Part shown: piece by piece, positions 25,254-33,995 of the stretch
How positions within the stretch are numbered: position 1 is the first letter of the stretch
Layout: each line of letters begins with the position of its first letter
From: Rhizobium sp. TH135
GTDB lineage: Bacteria > Pseudomonadota > Alphaproteobacteria > Rhizobiales > Rhizobiaceae
Direction of reading: 5' to 3'
Length of the DNA: 64,000 bases
Assembly (NCBI RefSeq): GCF_002855515.1
Contig: NZ_PKRP01000006.1
Location: 310,001-374,000 of the forward strand
Translations under genes and position numbers: made by a program
Notes under the pieces: generated by a model
Database searches by the model: none
The model's input: the letters and a program-made list of their open reading frames with translations, nothing else
Told to the model about the DNA's origin: nothing

Positions 25254-25801
25254 GCAAGTTTCTTTATGCCGTGCTGACCGGCCTTTTCGGCGCCGTGCTG
25301 CTGCACATCATCATCATTCTCGGCGTGCCGCATTTCACCGGCCGCGACGCCTATACCCGGGTGACGTCGGAAGGCGTGCCCTTCGTCTTCCATGCGCTTT
25401 CGGCAGCGCCGGATGCGGCCGGGCTTTCCAGCCTCGATCCCTATCTCCGGGTCGCGGTCTGCCATTTCGACATCGAGCGTCAGCCGCTGTCGCTCGTCGC
25501 ACTGGGGGGCGGCGTGGACTTCTGGTCGGTCGCGCTTTACGACCGGGATGCCAATGAGGTGTTTTCGATGAACGACCGCACCTCGGTCGCTGGCGATCTC
25601 GATGTGCTGGTGGCGACCCCCGTGCAGGTGGCGCAGCTTCGCAAGACACCGATCGCGGCGCTTGCCGAGACGATCCTTGTCGAGCATCCGGGAACGGAAG
25701 GCTATGTGGTGCTGAGGGTTCTTGCCCCGCAGGAAAGCTATGAGGCGGATGCGAAGGGCTTTCTGGCGGACGCCGAATGCCTGCCGTTTACCGGGCGCTG
25801 A
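25250..25801 (+). CDS. DUF1254-like membrane-anchored protein
   Basis: A 183-residue protein with an N-terminal helix (YAVLTGLFGAVLLHIIIILG) and an exported part containing LDPYLRVAVCHFDIE, DFWSVALYDRDANEVFSMND and a C-terminal strand EGYVVLRVLAPQESYEAD. This is the usual partner of the DUF1214 protein encoded just upstream, with which it is coupled by a 4-bp overlap. Both are likely to form one envelope complex; the activity is unknown. It ends 12 bp before the convergent HD-GYP gene. Confidence 0.8.
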   Translation: MSKFLYAVLTGLFGAVLLHIIIILGVPHFTGRDAYTRVTSEGVPFVFHALSAAPDAAGLSSLDPYLRVAVCHFDIERQPLSLVALGGGVDFWSVALYDRDANEVFSMNDRTSVAGDLDVLVATPVQVAQLRKTPIAALAETILVEHPGTEGYVVLRVLAPQESYEADAKGFLADAECLPFTGR

Positions 25802-25813
25802 TCAGGGCTAAGC

Positions 25814-26740
25814 TCAGTGCAGCGGCGCATCGGCGATGACGCTGCCGAGGCGGATGACCATCTTGCGATCGAAGAAATGCGGTCTTGCGAACATCCAGTC
25901 CAGCGCTTCCGTCGATGTCCAGGGGCGCTTGTAGGGGCGAACCGAGGTCAGGGCCTCGAAGACATCGCAGACGGTGCTGAGGCGAACCGGCACACTCAGA
26001 TCCTTCTGCTTCAGTCCCAGCGGATAACCGGAGCCATCCAGCGCTTCGTGATGCAGGCGGCAGATATCGAGCACGACGGGCGGCAGGTCCGGATAGGACT
26101 GGAGCAGGCGATAACCGGCTTCCGGATGATTGCGGATGACGAGGCGCTCCTGGTCGGTGAGCTTGCCGGGCTTGGTCAGGATCTCGCTTGGGATGAGCAG
26201 TTTGCCGATATCGTGCAACATGCCGGCGACGCCGAGGATGCCGGTGGTTTCCTCATCCATTTCGAGCGAGCGCGCCAGAAGCGTCATCATGCCGCTCACC
26301 GCGAGCGAATGCACATAGGTCGTTTCGTCCTTGCTCTTCAGCCGAGTGACTTCGAGCGCAACGACCGTGCTATCCGACCAGATGCCGGCATTGTCTTCCG
26401 CGGCCTGGGTCAGATGCGCCATATCGACGGAGCGGCCGGCAACGAGATCGCCGAGGCTTGCCTTCAACGCCTTGGCCGATTGGGAGATTTCATTGCGCAC
26501 CTCGGCACGGGCCCGATCGGACTTGGACTTCGATGGCCGAGCCTCGGGAGCGCGGCCGTCCGGGTCGAGGCCCAGCAGCACATTGATCGACACCTCGACG
26601 GCAGAGGTCGCCATGATGTCGTTCAGTTCGGCGTCGGTCTTGATGAGAAAACGGCGTTGCGCGAATTCCCGGCTGGGACAGGCAACGCTCTCAACGAACA
26701 TGCCCTTGCGGATGCGGTCCTTGGCAATCTTCACCAGCAT
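25814..26740 (-). CDS. HD-GYP phosphodiesterase (c-di-GMP)
   Basis: A 308-residue cytosolic protein. An N-terminal DUF3391-like region (KIAKDRIRKGMFVESVACP) is followed by an HD-GYP domain with HDIGKLLIPSEIL, NHPEAGYRLL and HHEALDGSGYPLG, i.e. complete metal-binding and GYP residues. Members hydrolyse c-di-GMP to GMP/pGpG. Together with the two GGDEF proteins of the window it could set local c-di-GMP levels, though nothing links them genetically. It converges on the DUF1254-like gene. Confidence 0.92.
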   Translation of the reverse strand: MLVKIAKDRIRKGMFVESVACPSREFAQRRFLIKTDAELNDIMATSAVEVSINVLLGLDPDGRAPEARPSKSKSDRARAEVRNEISQSAKALKASLGDLVAGRSVDMAHLTQAAEDNAGIWSDSTVVALEVTRLKSKDETTYVHSLAVSGMMTLLARSLEMDEETTGILGVAGMLHDIGKLLIPSEILTKPGKLTDQERLVIRNHPEAGYRLLQSYPDLPPVVLDICRLHHEALDGSGYPLGLKQKDLSVPVRLSTVCDVFEALTSVRPYKRPWTSTEALDWMFARPHFFDRKMVIRLGSVIADAPLH

Positions 26741-27017
26741 TTAAGTCAGCGGCGCTCCGCGAGAGACAGGACCTGAAGCAGGGCCTGGAGGCATTGCAGT
26801 GATATACCGCAATTTCATGGTTTATTGTATGTTATAAAAGTAATTGATACTCCGTGAATGACTTCGCCGACGTCCACAGATTGTGCACAACGCCAGCGAG
26901 CCAACCGGATCTTGCTGCGATGAGGTTTGAAACGCCAAGCCTTTGACGCGCGCGCGGCCTTGCTCGATGACGCGGCCCAACTGGGTTCAGAGAGCGCCTG
27001 GAGCGAAGCCCCACTCT

Positions 27018-27230
27018 TCAGTAGGGCCGACGACCGGGGCCGAACACGGGGCCTTGCGGTGCAGGCAATGCCGGCAGGGTCGGCAGTTCCACCCGTGGCC
27101 AGATGGCGTTGGGGTCCAGCCGCTCGTAGCGAATGCCGGTGAAGAAGAGGATCTCAGCCTTGTGGCCGCCCGTGCGGACGGCGCGGCGCGCGAGGTTCAG
27201 CCGATCCGAAATCCTGATGATATCCGCCAT
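27018..27230 (-). CDS. Small hypothetical protein (70 residues)
   Basis: MADIIRISDRLNLARRAVRTGG followed by AEILFFTGIRYERLD and a Pro-rich tail (ELPTLPALPAPQGPVFGPG). AAAGGAG six bases before ATG 27230 makes translation likely; the frame continues upstream to 27341 but that sequence lies before the Shine-Dalgarno. The first residues form a basic helix. Similar short Pro-tailed ORFs are conserved in rhizobia without a known role. The 277 bp beyond its stop (26741-27017) contain an AT-rich patch but no other gene. Confidence 0.65.
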   Translation of the reverse strand: MADIIRISDRLNLARRAVRTGGHKAEILFFTGIRYERLDPNAIWPRVELPTLPALPAPQGPVFGPGRRPY

Positions 27231-27555
27231 GCTCGTCTCCTTTCGAGAAGAAAGATCGAGAGGGTCGAGAGGGTCATCTCGCCCTGCCCTCCGCTTACGA
27301 GGGCCGGCACAATCCGGTTCATGTTGCGGAAAGTCACACACAAACCAGGGTCATCTGCGCCTTTCTCCGACGCGTTCCCCCTGTCGCGGTTCACCCCACG
27401 AAACGGGGTACGCATATGCCTAATATCGGAAACATGCGGCGAATCGTCTGTCTTGGCCATCCGCCTGTGCACAAGAAGCCATAGGTTAGTTAACAGCTTG
27501 CTAACAAATTCGTTCTAATCTGGCGCACATCTGTATTGCGTTGGAGTGGGTAGTC
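27231..27555. other. 325-bp divergent intergenic region
   Basis: It holds the divergent promoters of the 70-residue ORF and the DUF2336 gene. Its right end is AT-rich and contains a CtrA-like box (27490-27504). Nothing else is recognised. Confidence 0.5.
27490..27504 (+). promoter_or_regulatory. Candidate CtrA-like box
   Basis: TTAA-N7-CTAA matches the CtrA consensus TTAA-N7-TTAA at seven of eight positions, 51 bp before the DUF2336 start. Such a site is plausible in a Rhizobiales promoter but a single box with one mismatch is weak evidence. Confidence 0.35.
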
Positions 27556-28695
27556 GTGAGCGAACAGTTCAGGGAGCTTGAGAGGCCGGCCGGCGCGCGG
27601 AACAAGGATGTCGTTCTGATGGCCACGGTCACGAGTTTCCAGGCGCTCTCCTTCCCCGGCAAGTCGGAGCTCCGACAATTTGCCGAGTTGTTCCAGCCGC
27701 TGTTTGCAGGCTCATCCATGGAAGCCCGGCGCGAGGCCGTGGCGGCGCTCTCGCAGAGCCCGAGCCTGCCGCTTTCGGTCGCGGCCTTCATCGCCAGCCA
27801 ACCGATCTCGATCGCCGCGCCCTTCCTTGCCGCATCGCCTGCGCTCTCGGACGACATGCTGATCATGATTGCCCGGACGCAAGGTGCCGACCATGCCCGC
27901 GCCATCGTCAAGCGCGAGCGGTTGTCGCCAACCGTGATCGACGCGCTGGTGTCGCTGCGCCATGCGCTGCCGCCGCGCCCGGAAAAGGCAAAGGCGGAAG
28001 AGGCGAAAGTCGAGCCACCACAAAAGACTGCCCCGTCGAGCTTCGACAAGGTGATGGCGGATCTCGAGATGAGCGATCTGTCGGGCGCGGTTGCACCCCA
28101 GAAGACCGTGCCAGAGCCTGTGGCGCGCGAAGAGGCGCTGCGCCAGACCATCAAGCGCATGGCCGCTCAGCAACGCCCGGCGGCCAGCGACCGGCTCGGT
28201 CGCCGCCAGGCGACGCCGGTGCAGACGGCGCTTCTCGTTCGCTTTGCGCGCGCCCATGACGGCGGCTTCTTTGCCGCGACGCTGGCCGACATGCTGTCCT
28301 CCAGCCGCTGGCTTGCCGAGCGCATCCTGCTCGACATTTCCGGCCGGCAGCTTGCCACGACGCTTGCCGGCGTTGCCATGGACGAGCGCGAGGCGATCTT
28401 CATCCTCGAGCACATCTATCCGCATCTCGCACGGCGCGAGAATGATGCGAGCAGGGCGGAAAACCTGCTGTTCAGCCTGGATCCGGATCAGGCCGAGGCC
28501 CGGATCGATAGCTGGGTCCGCGCCGACCGTTATACCTTTGCCGGCGAGGAACTGCCGGCCGAGCCGCGCGATGCCGGCGGGCGCGAGACGGCCGCAGCCG
28601 TCACCCCGCTTGCTGCGGCCAACCAGGCCTCGCCCAAGCGCCAGCCGGTGGGCGACGAGCATGGGCGCCAGGTCCTCCGGGCGCGCAAGCGGTAA
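27556..28695 (+). CDS. DUF2336 domain protein
   Basis: A 379-residue cytosolic protein. The first third (FAELFQPLFAGSSMEARREA; AALSQSPSLPLSVAAFIASQ) matches the DUF2336 helical-repeat region seen in Alphaproteobacteria; the C-terminal part is helical with long acidic/basic stretches and an Ala/Pro-rich tail. GTG 27556 follows GGAG by eight bases and is preferred over TTG 27541. Function unknown. A possible CtrA box upstream could place it under cell-cycle control. Confidence 0.8.
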   Translation: MSEQFRELERPAGARNKDVVLMATVTSFQALSFPGKSELRQFAELFQPLFAGSSMEARREAVAALSQSPSLPLSVAAFIASQPISIAAPFLAASPALSDDMLIMIARTQGADHARAIVKRERLSPTVIDALVSLRHALPPRPEKAKAEEAKVEPPQKTAPSSFDKVMADLEMSDLSGAVAPQKTVPEPVAREEALRQTIKRMAAQQRPAASDRLGRRQATPVQTALLVRFARAHDGGFFAATLADMLSSSRWLAERILLDISGRQLATTLAGVAMDEREAIFILEHIYPHLARRENDASRAENLLFSLDPDQAEARIDSWVRADRYTFAGEELPAEPRDAGGRETAAAVTPLAAANQASPKRQPVGDEHGRQVLRARKR

Positions 28696-28754
28696 GGGAC
28701 AAGGCTTCAGCCGTAGAGTAATGGTGGTCGACCTGGGCCTCTGTCGGCGCGGTG

Positions 28755-28806
28755 GTCACCCCACCCCGGCGCTTTGCGCCGACCCTCCCCCTCAAGGGGA
28801 GGGTGG
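28755..28806. repeat. GC-rich palindromic repeat (S family)
   Basis: GGTCACCCCACCCCGGCGCT, a GGCGCTTTGCGCC hairpin and ACCCTCCCC...GGGGAGGGT, the right half of the S element, between the DUF2336 and DUF1491 genes. Confidence 0.7.
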
Positions 28807-28827
28807 ATGCGATGGCCGACGCTGCCG

Positions 28828-29175
28828 TCAATTCTTCGGATCTGTCAGCACCAGATAGGTGCCGAGATCCTCCACCTCGATTTCGACCAGCCAGAGATCA
28901 CTGTCGAATTTCTGCTCGCGGGCAATCAGCGCCTCGACGGCCTCGGGTTCAGCGCGTGTCAGGCGCGGCTCGAAGATGCGGTCGTCGCGATCCTGCTCGC
29001 AGATCATGGCCTGTGGCGCCGGGCCATACAGCGTCTCCAGGCCATCGCGGAAGCGCTGGCGCACGAAGATCGCACCCGATGCCTCCGAGCCCTTGGCGAC
29101 GATTGCCGCATAGCCGCCGTCGGAGAAGACGCGGCGGGTGAGTGCGGACACGAAGATGTCGGAGCGGATGCGCAT
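28828..29175 (-). CDS. DUF1491 family protein
   Basis: A 115-residue protein starting MRIRSDIFVSALTRRVF, with GGYAAIVAKGSEASGAIFVR and the C-terminal FDSDLWLVEIEVED; this is the complete DUF1491 pattern, a compact alpha/beta protein conserved in Rhizobiales and Rhodobacterales, often near cell-wall or phage-related genes. No biochemical function is known. The gene is isolated, with its start 77 bp from the stop of higA, all on the minus strand. Confidence 0.9.
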   Translation of the reverse strand: MRIRSDIFVSALTRRVFSDGGYAAIVAKGSEASGAIFVRQRFRDGLETLYGPAPQAMICEQDRDDRIFEPRLTRAEPEAVEALIAREQKFDSDLWLVEIEVEDLGTYLVLTDPKN

Positions 29176-29252
29176 TGGGACGTTCTAGGGGAACGCGGGG
29201 TTGGCGTCGAGGGTGAGAGGCGCGCCAAGACGCCCGACAGTGGCAGTCTATG

Positions 29253-29561
29253 CTAGACGGCGGCCTTGTATGGCTGGACCACGATCTCGTCCGCACGGCG
29301 CCTTGCTGCCGCGATGTCGAAACTGTTCTGCATGCGCATCAAGGTGTCTATCGACACGCCGAAGGCTTTTTCGATGCGAAGGGCCATTTCTGAGGACAGA
29401 CCGGCGCGCTGGTTCAACAAGGCGGAGAGCGCAGCGCGGGTGACGCCCAAGGCAGCGGCCGCAGATGTCACGTTGAGGCCAAGAGGCTCGATGATCTCAT
29501 GGCGGATGAACTCCCCTGGATGCGCTGGAGACTTCATCCGATATCCCGCTTCGACGGTCAT
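29253..29561 (-). CDS. higA: HigA-type antitoxin
   Basis: A 102-residue XRE-family protein: HPGEFIRHEIIEPLGLNVT begins a helix-turn-helix (AAALGVTRAALSALLNQRAG), followed by FGVSIDTLMRMQ. This is the standard HigA layout, binding both the HigB toxin and the operator. The higB stop TAG is part of the Shine-Dalgarno TAGGAG seven bases before ATG 29561, so translation of the two is coupled. HigA should repress at the palindrome 29886-29905. Confidence 0.93.
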   Translation of the reverse strand: MTVEAGYRMKSPAHPGEFIRHEIIEPLGLNVTSAAAALGVTRAALSALLNQRAGLSSEMALRIEKAFGVSIDTLMRMQNSFDIAAARRRADEIVVQPYKAAV

Positions 29562-29570
29562 GCGCCACTC

Positions 29571-29861
29571 CTAGTGATAGTCTTCATAGTCAAGATCCAC
29601 GATTTCGATCGTGGCCCCATCAATCCGGAAGGTCAGTCGCCAGTTTTTCGTCACGAAGAGGCTCCAGGTGCCTTTCCGGTCTCCAGTCAAACGATGTGCT
29701 TTCCAGCTAGGGATGGCCTTGAGCTCGTCTTCACGCTGCATGTCCTGCAGGAAGGACACCATGCGTCGCAGCTTGGGAACGACAGACGGCTGGAGTCCGG
29801 ACCCATCGTCCGCCTCGATCAAACGCCGCAATCCCTCATGCAACACCGACCGTATCTTCAT
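29571..29861 (-). CDS. higB: HigB-type ribosome-dependent mRNA endonuclease toxin
   Basis: A 96-residue RelE-superfamily protein. The C-terminal half carries KGTWSLFVTKNWRLTFRIDG and the closing IEIVDLDYEDYH, both typical of HigB. It precedes higA with a 9-bp gap, toxin first, as usual for HigBA. HigB cleaves mRNA on the ribosome and is neutralised by HigA. No Shine-Dalgarno precedes its ATG; the predicted transcription start coincides with the ATG (see the promoter entry), so it may be translated from a leaderless message. Confidence 0.93.
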   Translation of the reverse strand: MKIRSVLHEGLRRLIEADDGSGLQPSVVPKLRRMVSFLQDMQREDELKAIPSWKAHRLTGDRKGTWSLFVTKNWRLTFRIDGATIEIVDLDYEDYH

Positions 29862-29866
29862 GACGA

Positions 29867-29905
29867 AAGATAGGCTCGACGGCGCAAAGCGTCAAGCGAC
29901 GCTTT
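29867..29905 (-). promoter_or_regulatory. higBA promoter with palindromic operator on the -35 box
   Basis: Read leftward: -35 TTGACG (29895-29890), 17-bp spacer, -10 TATCTT (29872-29867). The -35 lies within the palindrome AAAGCGTC (29886-29893) / GACGCTTT (29898-29905), the natural HigA operator. The -10 ends six bases before the higB ATG, so the transcript should begin at or next to the start codon. The dyad overlaps the 3' end of the chemoreceptor gene. Confidence 0.65.
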
Positions 29906-31367
29906 ACACCTTCACCGCCAGCCGCAGCCCACCCCAATGACGCCCTGCGACGAAGATCGGGGCGGAGATGTCCTTCATCAGGACGAAATTGCCGCCGCCC
30001 ATGTCGCGGCGGTAGGTCTGGACGAGGAAGGGGGCGGTGGAGCGGCCGGCGGCGAGGCCGACGCGGTCGTTGAAGATGCGGCGGTTGCGGCAGTTGGCCG
30101 TATTCCAGACCGTATCGCCCGGGCGCTGCGGCGCGGAGAATTTCTTGTTGTGGGTCGGCAGGTAGCCGTTTTCGTCGATGGCGGCGCAGAAGCCGATGCG
30201 GTCTGACGAGGCCGCAATCGGTTCGATGATGGCGGGCAGAACCTGATCGGTGAATTCGGTGAAGGCCGTCATCATCTGCACGGGATCGGTGCCAGGGATC
30301 GGGCGGTAGTTGCGATCGAAGAGGTCGCTGGATCTGATGCGGCCGCTGTCGACGGCCTGCTGGAAGACCTGGGCAATGCGGGCGGCGACATCAACGGCGG
30401 TGTCGATCCAGTCGCTGTCGGCGGTGCGGATGCCGGCACTTGCGGTCAGTTGGATCAGGGTTTCGGAGAGCGCCACGACCTTGTCGACGCGGCCAGCGGT
30501 TTGCTGCAGGTGGTGGTCGGACTGGCGGACTTCCGCGGACATGTCGCTCAAGGTGGCCACGAATTCCGAGCATTGGCGGTCGACCTGGTCGGTCGTCTGG
30601 GCCATGGCCGAGGATCCGTCGAGAATGCGGGTGATGACCTGCTCCATGGCGGAGAAGGAATTGTTCATGGCCTGCGAGGTCTCGCGCACGTCGCGGGCGC
30701 TGGCGGTTGCACCTCGGCCTGCATCCGTCAGGCGGACGATCTTGACGCGGATCTGATTGAGGGTTTCCTGGATGGCGCCGGTGGCCTGGGAGGTCTGCAG
30801 TGCCAGCGCGCGAACTTCGGCGGCGACGACTGCAAAGCCCTTGCCCGCCTCCCCCGCCCTTGCCGCCTCGATGGCCGCATTCAAGGCGAGAAGGTTGGTC
30901 TGACGGGCGATCGTGCCGATCTCCTCGGCGACCTTGTCGACCTCGGCGAGCGACTGGGAGAAGCTGCCGATCTCGGTGCCGATCTCCTCAGACGTCGAGA
31001 CCATGTGGTCGATCTTGTCGACGGCGCCCGTGAGGCGCGTGGCGCTGTCGGTCAGCATGCGGCGCGCCTCGCCGGCCGTCTGGTCGGTCTCGCGCAGGGT
31101 GGAGGCTACGTCCCTATTGGTTTCGGCGATGGACAGCGCTGTCCGGGTAATGCCGTCGAAGGTGACGGCATGGCGCTTGGAAATGCCCGCGACATCCTGG
31201 ATCGCGCCAGCGATATCGACGAGGTCGACGCCGAGAGTGGAGGCCTCTTCGGCCAGGCGCTGGACAATGCCCCGCAGGGTGGCGGCGTCAGCCTCCGGGC
31301 GCGGTGCTGTCACCGGCTCCCCGGAATGCGGGTCGTCGTCAAGGTGCGCGATCATCGCAGCTGTCAT
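29904..31367 (-). CDS. Soluble methyl-accepting chemotaxis protein with C-terminal sensor domain
   Basis: A 487-residue chemoreceptor without any membrane segment. The signalling hairpin tip ([16 protein letters not shown], then [15 protein letters not shown]) is near residues 160-190 in a long coiled coil spanning about residues 25-330. Residues 340-487 form a separate domain ([49 protein letters not shown]) resembling the C-terminal PAS/cache-like regions of some cytoplasmic receptors. It would relay an internal signal to CheA. The order, signalling first and sensor last, is less common than the reverse. No che genes are adjacent. Confidence 0.85.
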   Translation of the reverse strand: MTAAMIAHLDDDPHSGEPVTAPRPEADAATLRGIVQRLAEEASTLGVDLVDIAGAIQDVAGISKRHAVTFDGITRTALSIAETNRDVASTLRETDQTAGEARRMLTDSATRLTGAVDKIDHMVSTSEEIGTEIGSFSQSLAEVDKVAEEIGTIARQTNLLALNAAIEAARAGEAGKGFAVVAAEVRALALQTSQATGAIQETLNQIRVKIVRLTDAGRGATASARDVRETSQAMNNSFSAMEQVITRILDGSSAMAQTTDQVDRQCSEFVATLSDMSAEVRQSDHHLQQTAGRVDKVVALSETLIQLTASAGIRTADSDWIDTAVDVAARIAQVFQQAVDSGRIRSSDLFDRNYRPIPGTDPVQMMTAFTEFTDQVLPAIIEPIAASSDRIGFCAAIDENGYLPTHNKKFSAPQRPGDTVWNTANCRNRRIFNDRVGLAAGRSTAPFLVQTYRRDMGGGNFVLMKDISAPIFVAGRHWGGLRLAVKV

Positions 31368-31459
31368 GGTTCATCCTCCTCCAATCGGAGAAGGATATCA
31401 TTCGTATGATTAATGAGGGATTACTTTAGGGACTGTGAAAATTCACTTAGACAAAAGGC

Positions 31460-32455
31460 TCAGAGAGCGCCGATGTCTCTGAGTTTCTTGAGGACTGCAG
31501 CACTCGGCTCACCGGTCTCGGGCAGCTGGTAATGGCGCTCGAAGCGGCGGATGGCGGCGCGGGTATCCTCGCCGGGAACACCGTCAATGGTAACGTTCTT
31601 GTAGGCCATGTTGGAGAGGCCGCGCTGGATTTCCATGACCAGGCCGGGATCGAAATTGGCTTGCTGCACCGGCGGTGGGGCAGCCGCTTCGACAGCGCGT
31701 GGCGGCAAGGCCTGGACGGGCACGACCGGACGGCGCGGTGCGGTGACGACCTGGGTTTCGGCACGGCGGATGGCGGCGGCGACCGGATCCTCACCGCTGG
31801 TATTGACGTCCATCACCGGGCGCTGGGCGGGCACGGCGGCGGTGACGCCTCGGTCGAGGGTGAGCGCTGCCAAAAGCTCGGGGGTGACGAGGCCGTTTGC
31901 CTCCATGCCCACGGTCTTCTGGAAGACGGCAATCGCAGTCTCGGTGCGCGGGCCGATCACGCCGTCGGCTTCGCCGTCATAGAGGCCGCGGCGCAAAAGC
32001 TCGGCCTGGACCTGACGGATGAGGTCTGCGGTCTTTTCGGCATTGGCGGGCAGGCTTGCGGGCAGTGCGGCAAGCGTCTCGGCTGCCGGTGCTGGTTCAA
32101 CCGGATCGGCGGCGGACGTTGCCTCGGCATCCGGCTTTTCGCGCTCGATGCGGAAGGTGGTGACGGTCTCCGGATCGCGCTCGCTCAGGAGGGGTGCGCG
32201 CGGCACGCCGGCAAGTGCGGTGAAATCCTCGGCGTTGCGAGTGCGCAGGAAGGGCGACGGATGCTGGCCGGGTTGATACCAGAGAGCGTTGGCAGCGATG
32301 GTGCCGAAGACGAGGGTAAAGCAGACGGCGCCGCCGACGGCGCGCGGATGGCGCCCGGCCAGGCGCACAAGTGCGCCTGCGCCCTTCGACAGAACGAGGA
32401 GGGCCTTGCTGCCCGCCTTCTTCTTCTCAGGCGATTTTCGCTTTCGCTTCGTCAT
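31460..32455 (-). CDS. Membrane-anchored peptidoglycan-binding protein
   Basis: A 331-residue protein with a basic cytoplasmic N-terminus (KRKRKSPEKKKAGSK), one membrane helix near residues 40-60 (GGAVCFTLVFGTIAANALWY), a low-complexity Pro/Ala-rich linker and two PG_binding_1 domains: LLRRGLYDGEADGVIGPRTE and, at the end, IQRGLSNMAYKNVTIDGVPG. It should anchor to the inner membrane and bind peptidoglycan in the periplasm. The start at 32455 lies inside the 3' end of the histidine-kinase gene (29-bp overlap), suggesting a shared transcript. No catalytic domain is seen. Confidence 0.85.
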   Translation of the reverse strand: MTKRKRKSPEKKKAGSKALLVLSKGAGALVRLAGRHPRAVGGAVCFTLVFGTIAANALWYQPGQHPSPFLRTRNAEDFTALAGVPRAPLLSERDPETVTTFRIEREKPDAEATSAADPVEPAPAAETLAALPASLPANAEKTADLIRQVQAELLRRGLYDGEADGVIGPRTETAIAVFQKTVGMEANGLVTPELLAALTLDRGVTAAVPAQRPVMDVNTSGEDPVAAAIRRAETQVVTAPRRPVVPVQALPPRAVEAAAPPPVQQANFDPGLVMEIQRGLSNMAYKNVTIDGVPGEDTRAAIRRFERHYQLPETGEPSAAVLKKLRDIGAL

Positions 32456-33995
32456 GCCCCGGTGCTTTCCCACCCCTCTTGCGATTCTCTCCCGTCTCGG
32501 CCAGGCGCGGCGGGAATTCGACCATGTTCGTTTCACAGGCAGCCCTGGCGCCAGAGCCGTCGACCGGCAGCGTCACCATGACCACGGTGCCCTCGCCCGG
32601 CCGGCTTTCGATCCGGAAGCTGCCGCCGTGGAGGGCCGTCAATCCCTTTACCAGCGAAAGCCCCAGGCCGGAACCCTCGTAGTTGCGATTGAGATCGTTC
32701 TGCACTTGTGCGAAGGGGCGGCCGAGCAGCGCCATCTTCTCCGCTGCGATGCCGATGCCCGTATCGCTGATGCTGATGGTGACCTCGTTGCCGCTCCTGG
32801 CGGCATCAATGGTGACTGCTCCGCCGGCATCGGTGAACTTGATGGCGTTGCCGACAAGATTGATGACGATCTGGCGGAGCGCCCGGCCATCGGCCGTGAC
32901 CTCGCCAAGGCCCTTGGGCAGGCGGCTCGTCAGCTTCAGCCCCTTGGTCTGGGCCTGCAGCGACAGCATGCGCTCGCATTCCGTCAGGGTGTCGGCGAGG
33001 TCGAAGTCCTCAAGCATGAGTTCATAGCGGCCGGCCTCGATCTTCGACATGTCGAGCATGGTATTGACCACAGACAGCAGATGGGCGCCGGACTGGCGGA
33101 TCAACTGGACATATTCGCGCTGGCGATCATTCTCGAGCTTGCCGAAATATTCGCCGATGAGGATGTCGGAAAAGCCGAGTATGGCATTGAGCGGCGTGCG
33201 CATCTCGTGGCTGACGGCTGCCAGGAAGCGGCTCTTGATCTCGTGGGCCGCACTTGCCTCTTCTTCCTTGCGCACGACCACATCGCGCATTGCCATCTCG
33301 CCCTCGATGTCGAGCATCTGGGCACGGACGGCGGAGAGCGTGCCGTCTTCGGCGCGCACGGCGGTCATGTCGAGGCGGACGTTGAGGAACTGGGCCTGAT
33401 CGAGGCCGATCACCGGGCGGTCGAGGCGCAGATCGGTGACGACGACATCGGCACCGAGGCGCAGTTCATCGAGCGCCTGGACGAAGGCCAGCCGGTCGGA
33501 GACATGCACCTGCTCGACGAAAGGACGCGACAGAGGCTCGCGCAGGAAGGACAGGAACATCTGGCGATCGCGCCCACCCGCCTGCCGGACGACACCGGTG
33601 GCATCGAGGGCGAGGAACAGGCCCGGGCAATATTCATAGGGGTCGCCGGCTGCATCGTCGGCCAGCAGGGGACGCGCCTCGGCGCTATCGGCGCCTAGGC
33701 GGCGACCGGCAACAAGGGCGACGGCAGCGAGCAGATAAATGGCGGTGGCCAGCGCAAAGCCGATCGGCAGGCCGGTTGCTGCACCGAAGAAGAGAGTGAG
33801 GCCGACGGGCACGGCAATGAAAGCCGGCGACAGGGCAAAAGTCAGCTTGCGCAGGGCTGCGATCTCGGCCCGTTCGGCCGGACGGCCAGCGGCATGACGC
33901 GACAGGAGCCGGGCAAGCAGCCCGTCCATCGTTCTCGTCAGTCCATCCGACATTTTACGCAATACAACCACGCCAGAAATCCGCGACCGGTTCAT
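32427..33995 (-). CDS. Membrane sensor histidine kinase (PAS-HisKA-HATPase)
   Basis: A 522-residue kinase with two close membrane helices (LSPAFIAVPVGLTLFFGAAT and LPIGFALATAIYLLAAVALV), a PAS-like region, the phosphoacceptor segment FLAAVSHEMRTPLNAILGFS and the ATPase motifs NLVGNAIKFTD, DTGIGI and GSGLGLSLVKGL. The HisKA region resembles the PleC/DivJ/PdhS group that controls the rhizobial cell cycle, but I cannot name the member, and no response regulator is adjacent. Its 3' end overlaps the peptidoglycan-binding gene. ATG 33953 is an alternative start; neither start has a clear Shine-Dalgarno. Confidence 0.88.
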   Translation of the reverse strand: MNRSRISGVVVLRKMSDGLTRTMDGLLARLLSRHAAGRPAERAEIAALRKLTFALSPAFIAVPVGLTLFFGAATGLPIGFALATAIYLLAAVALVAGRRLGADSAEARPLLADDAAGDPYEYCPGLFLALDATGVVRQAGGRDRQMFLSFLREPLSRPFVEQVHVSDRLAFVQALDELRLGADVVVTDLRLDRPVIGLDQAQFLNVRLDMTAVRAEDGTLSAVRAQMLDIEGEMAMRDVVVRKEEEASAAHEIKSRFLAAVSHEMRTPLNAILGFSDILIGEYFGKLENDRQREYVQLIRQSGAHLLSVVNTMLDMSKIEAGRYELMLEDFDLADTLTECERMLSLQAQTKGLKLTSRLPKGLGEVTADGRALRQIVINLVGNAIKFTDAGGAVTIDAARSGNEVTISISDTGIGIAAEKMALLGRPFAQVQNDLNRNYEGSGLGLSLVKGLTALHGGSFRIESRPGEGTVVMVTLPVDGSGARAACETNMVEFPPRLAETGENRKRGGKAPGHDEAKAKIA

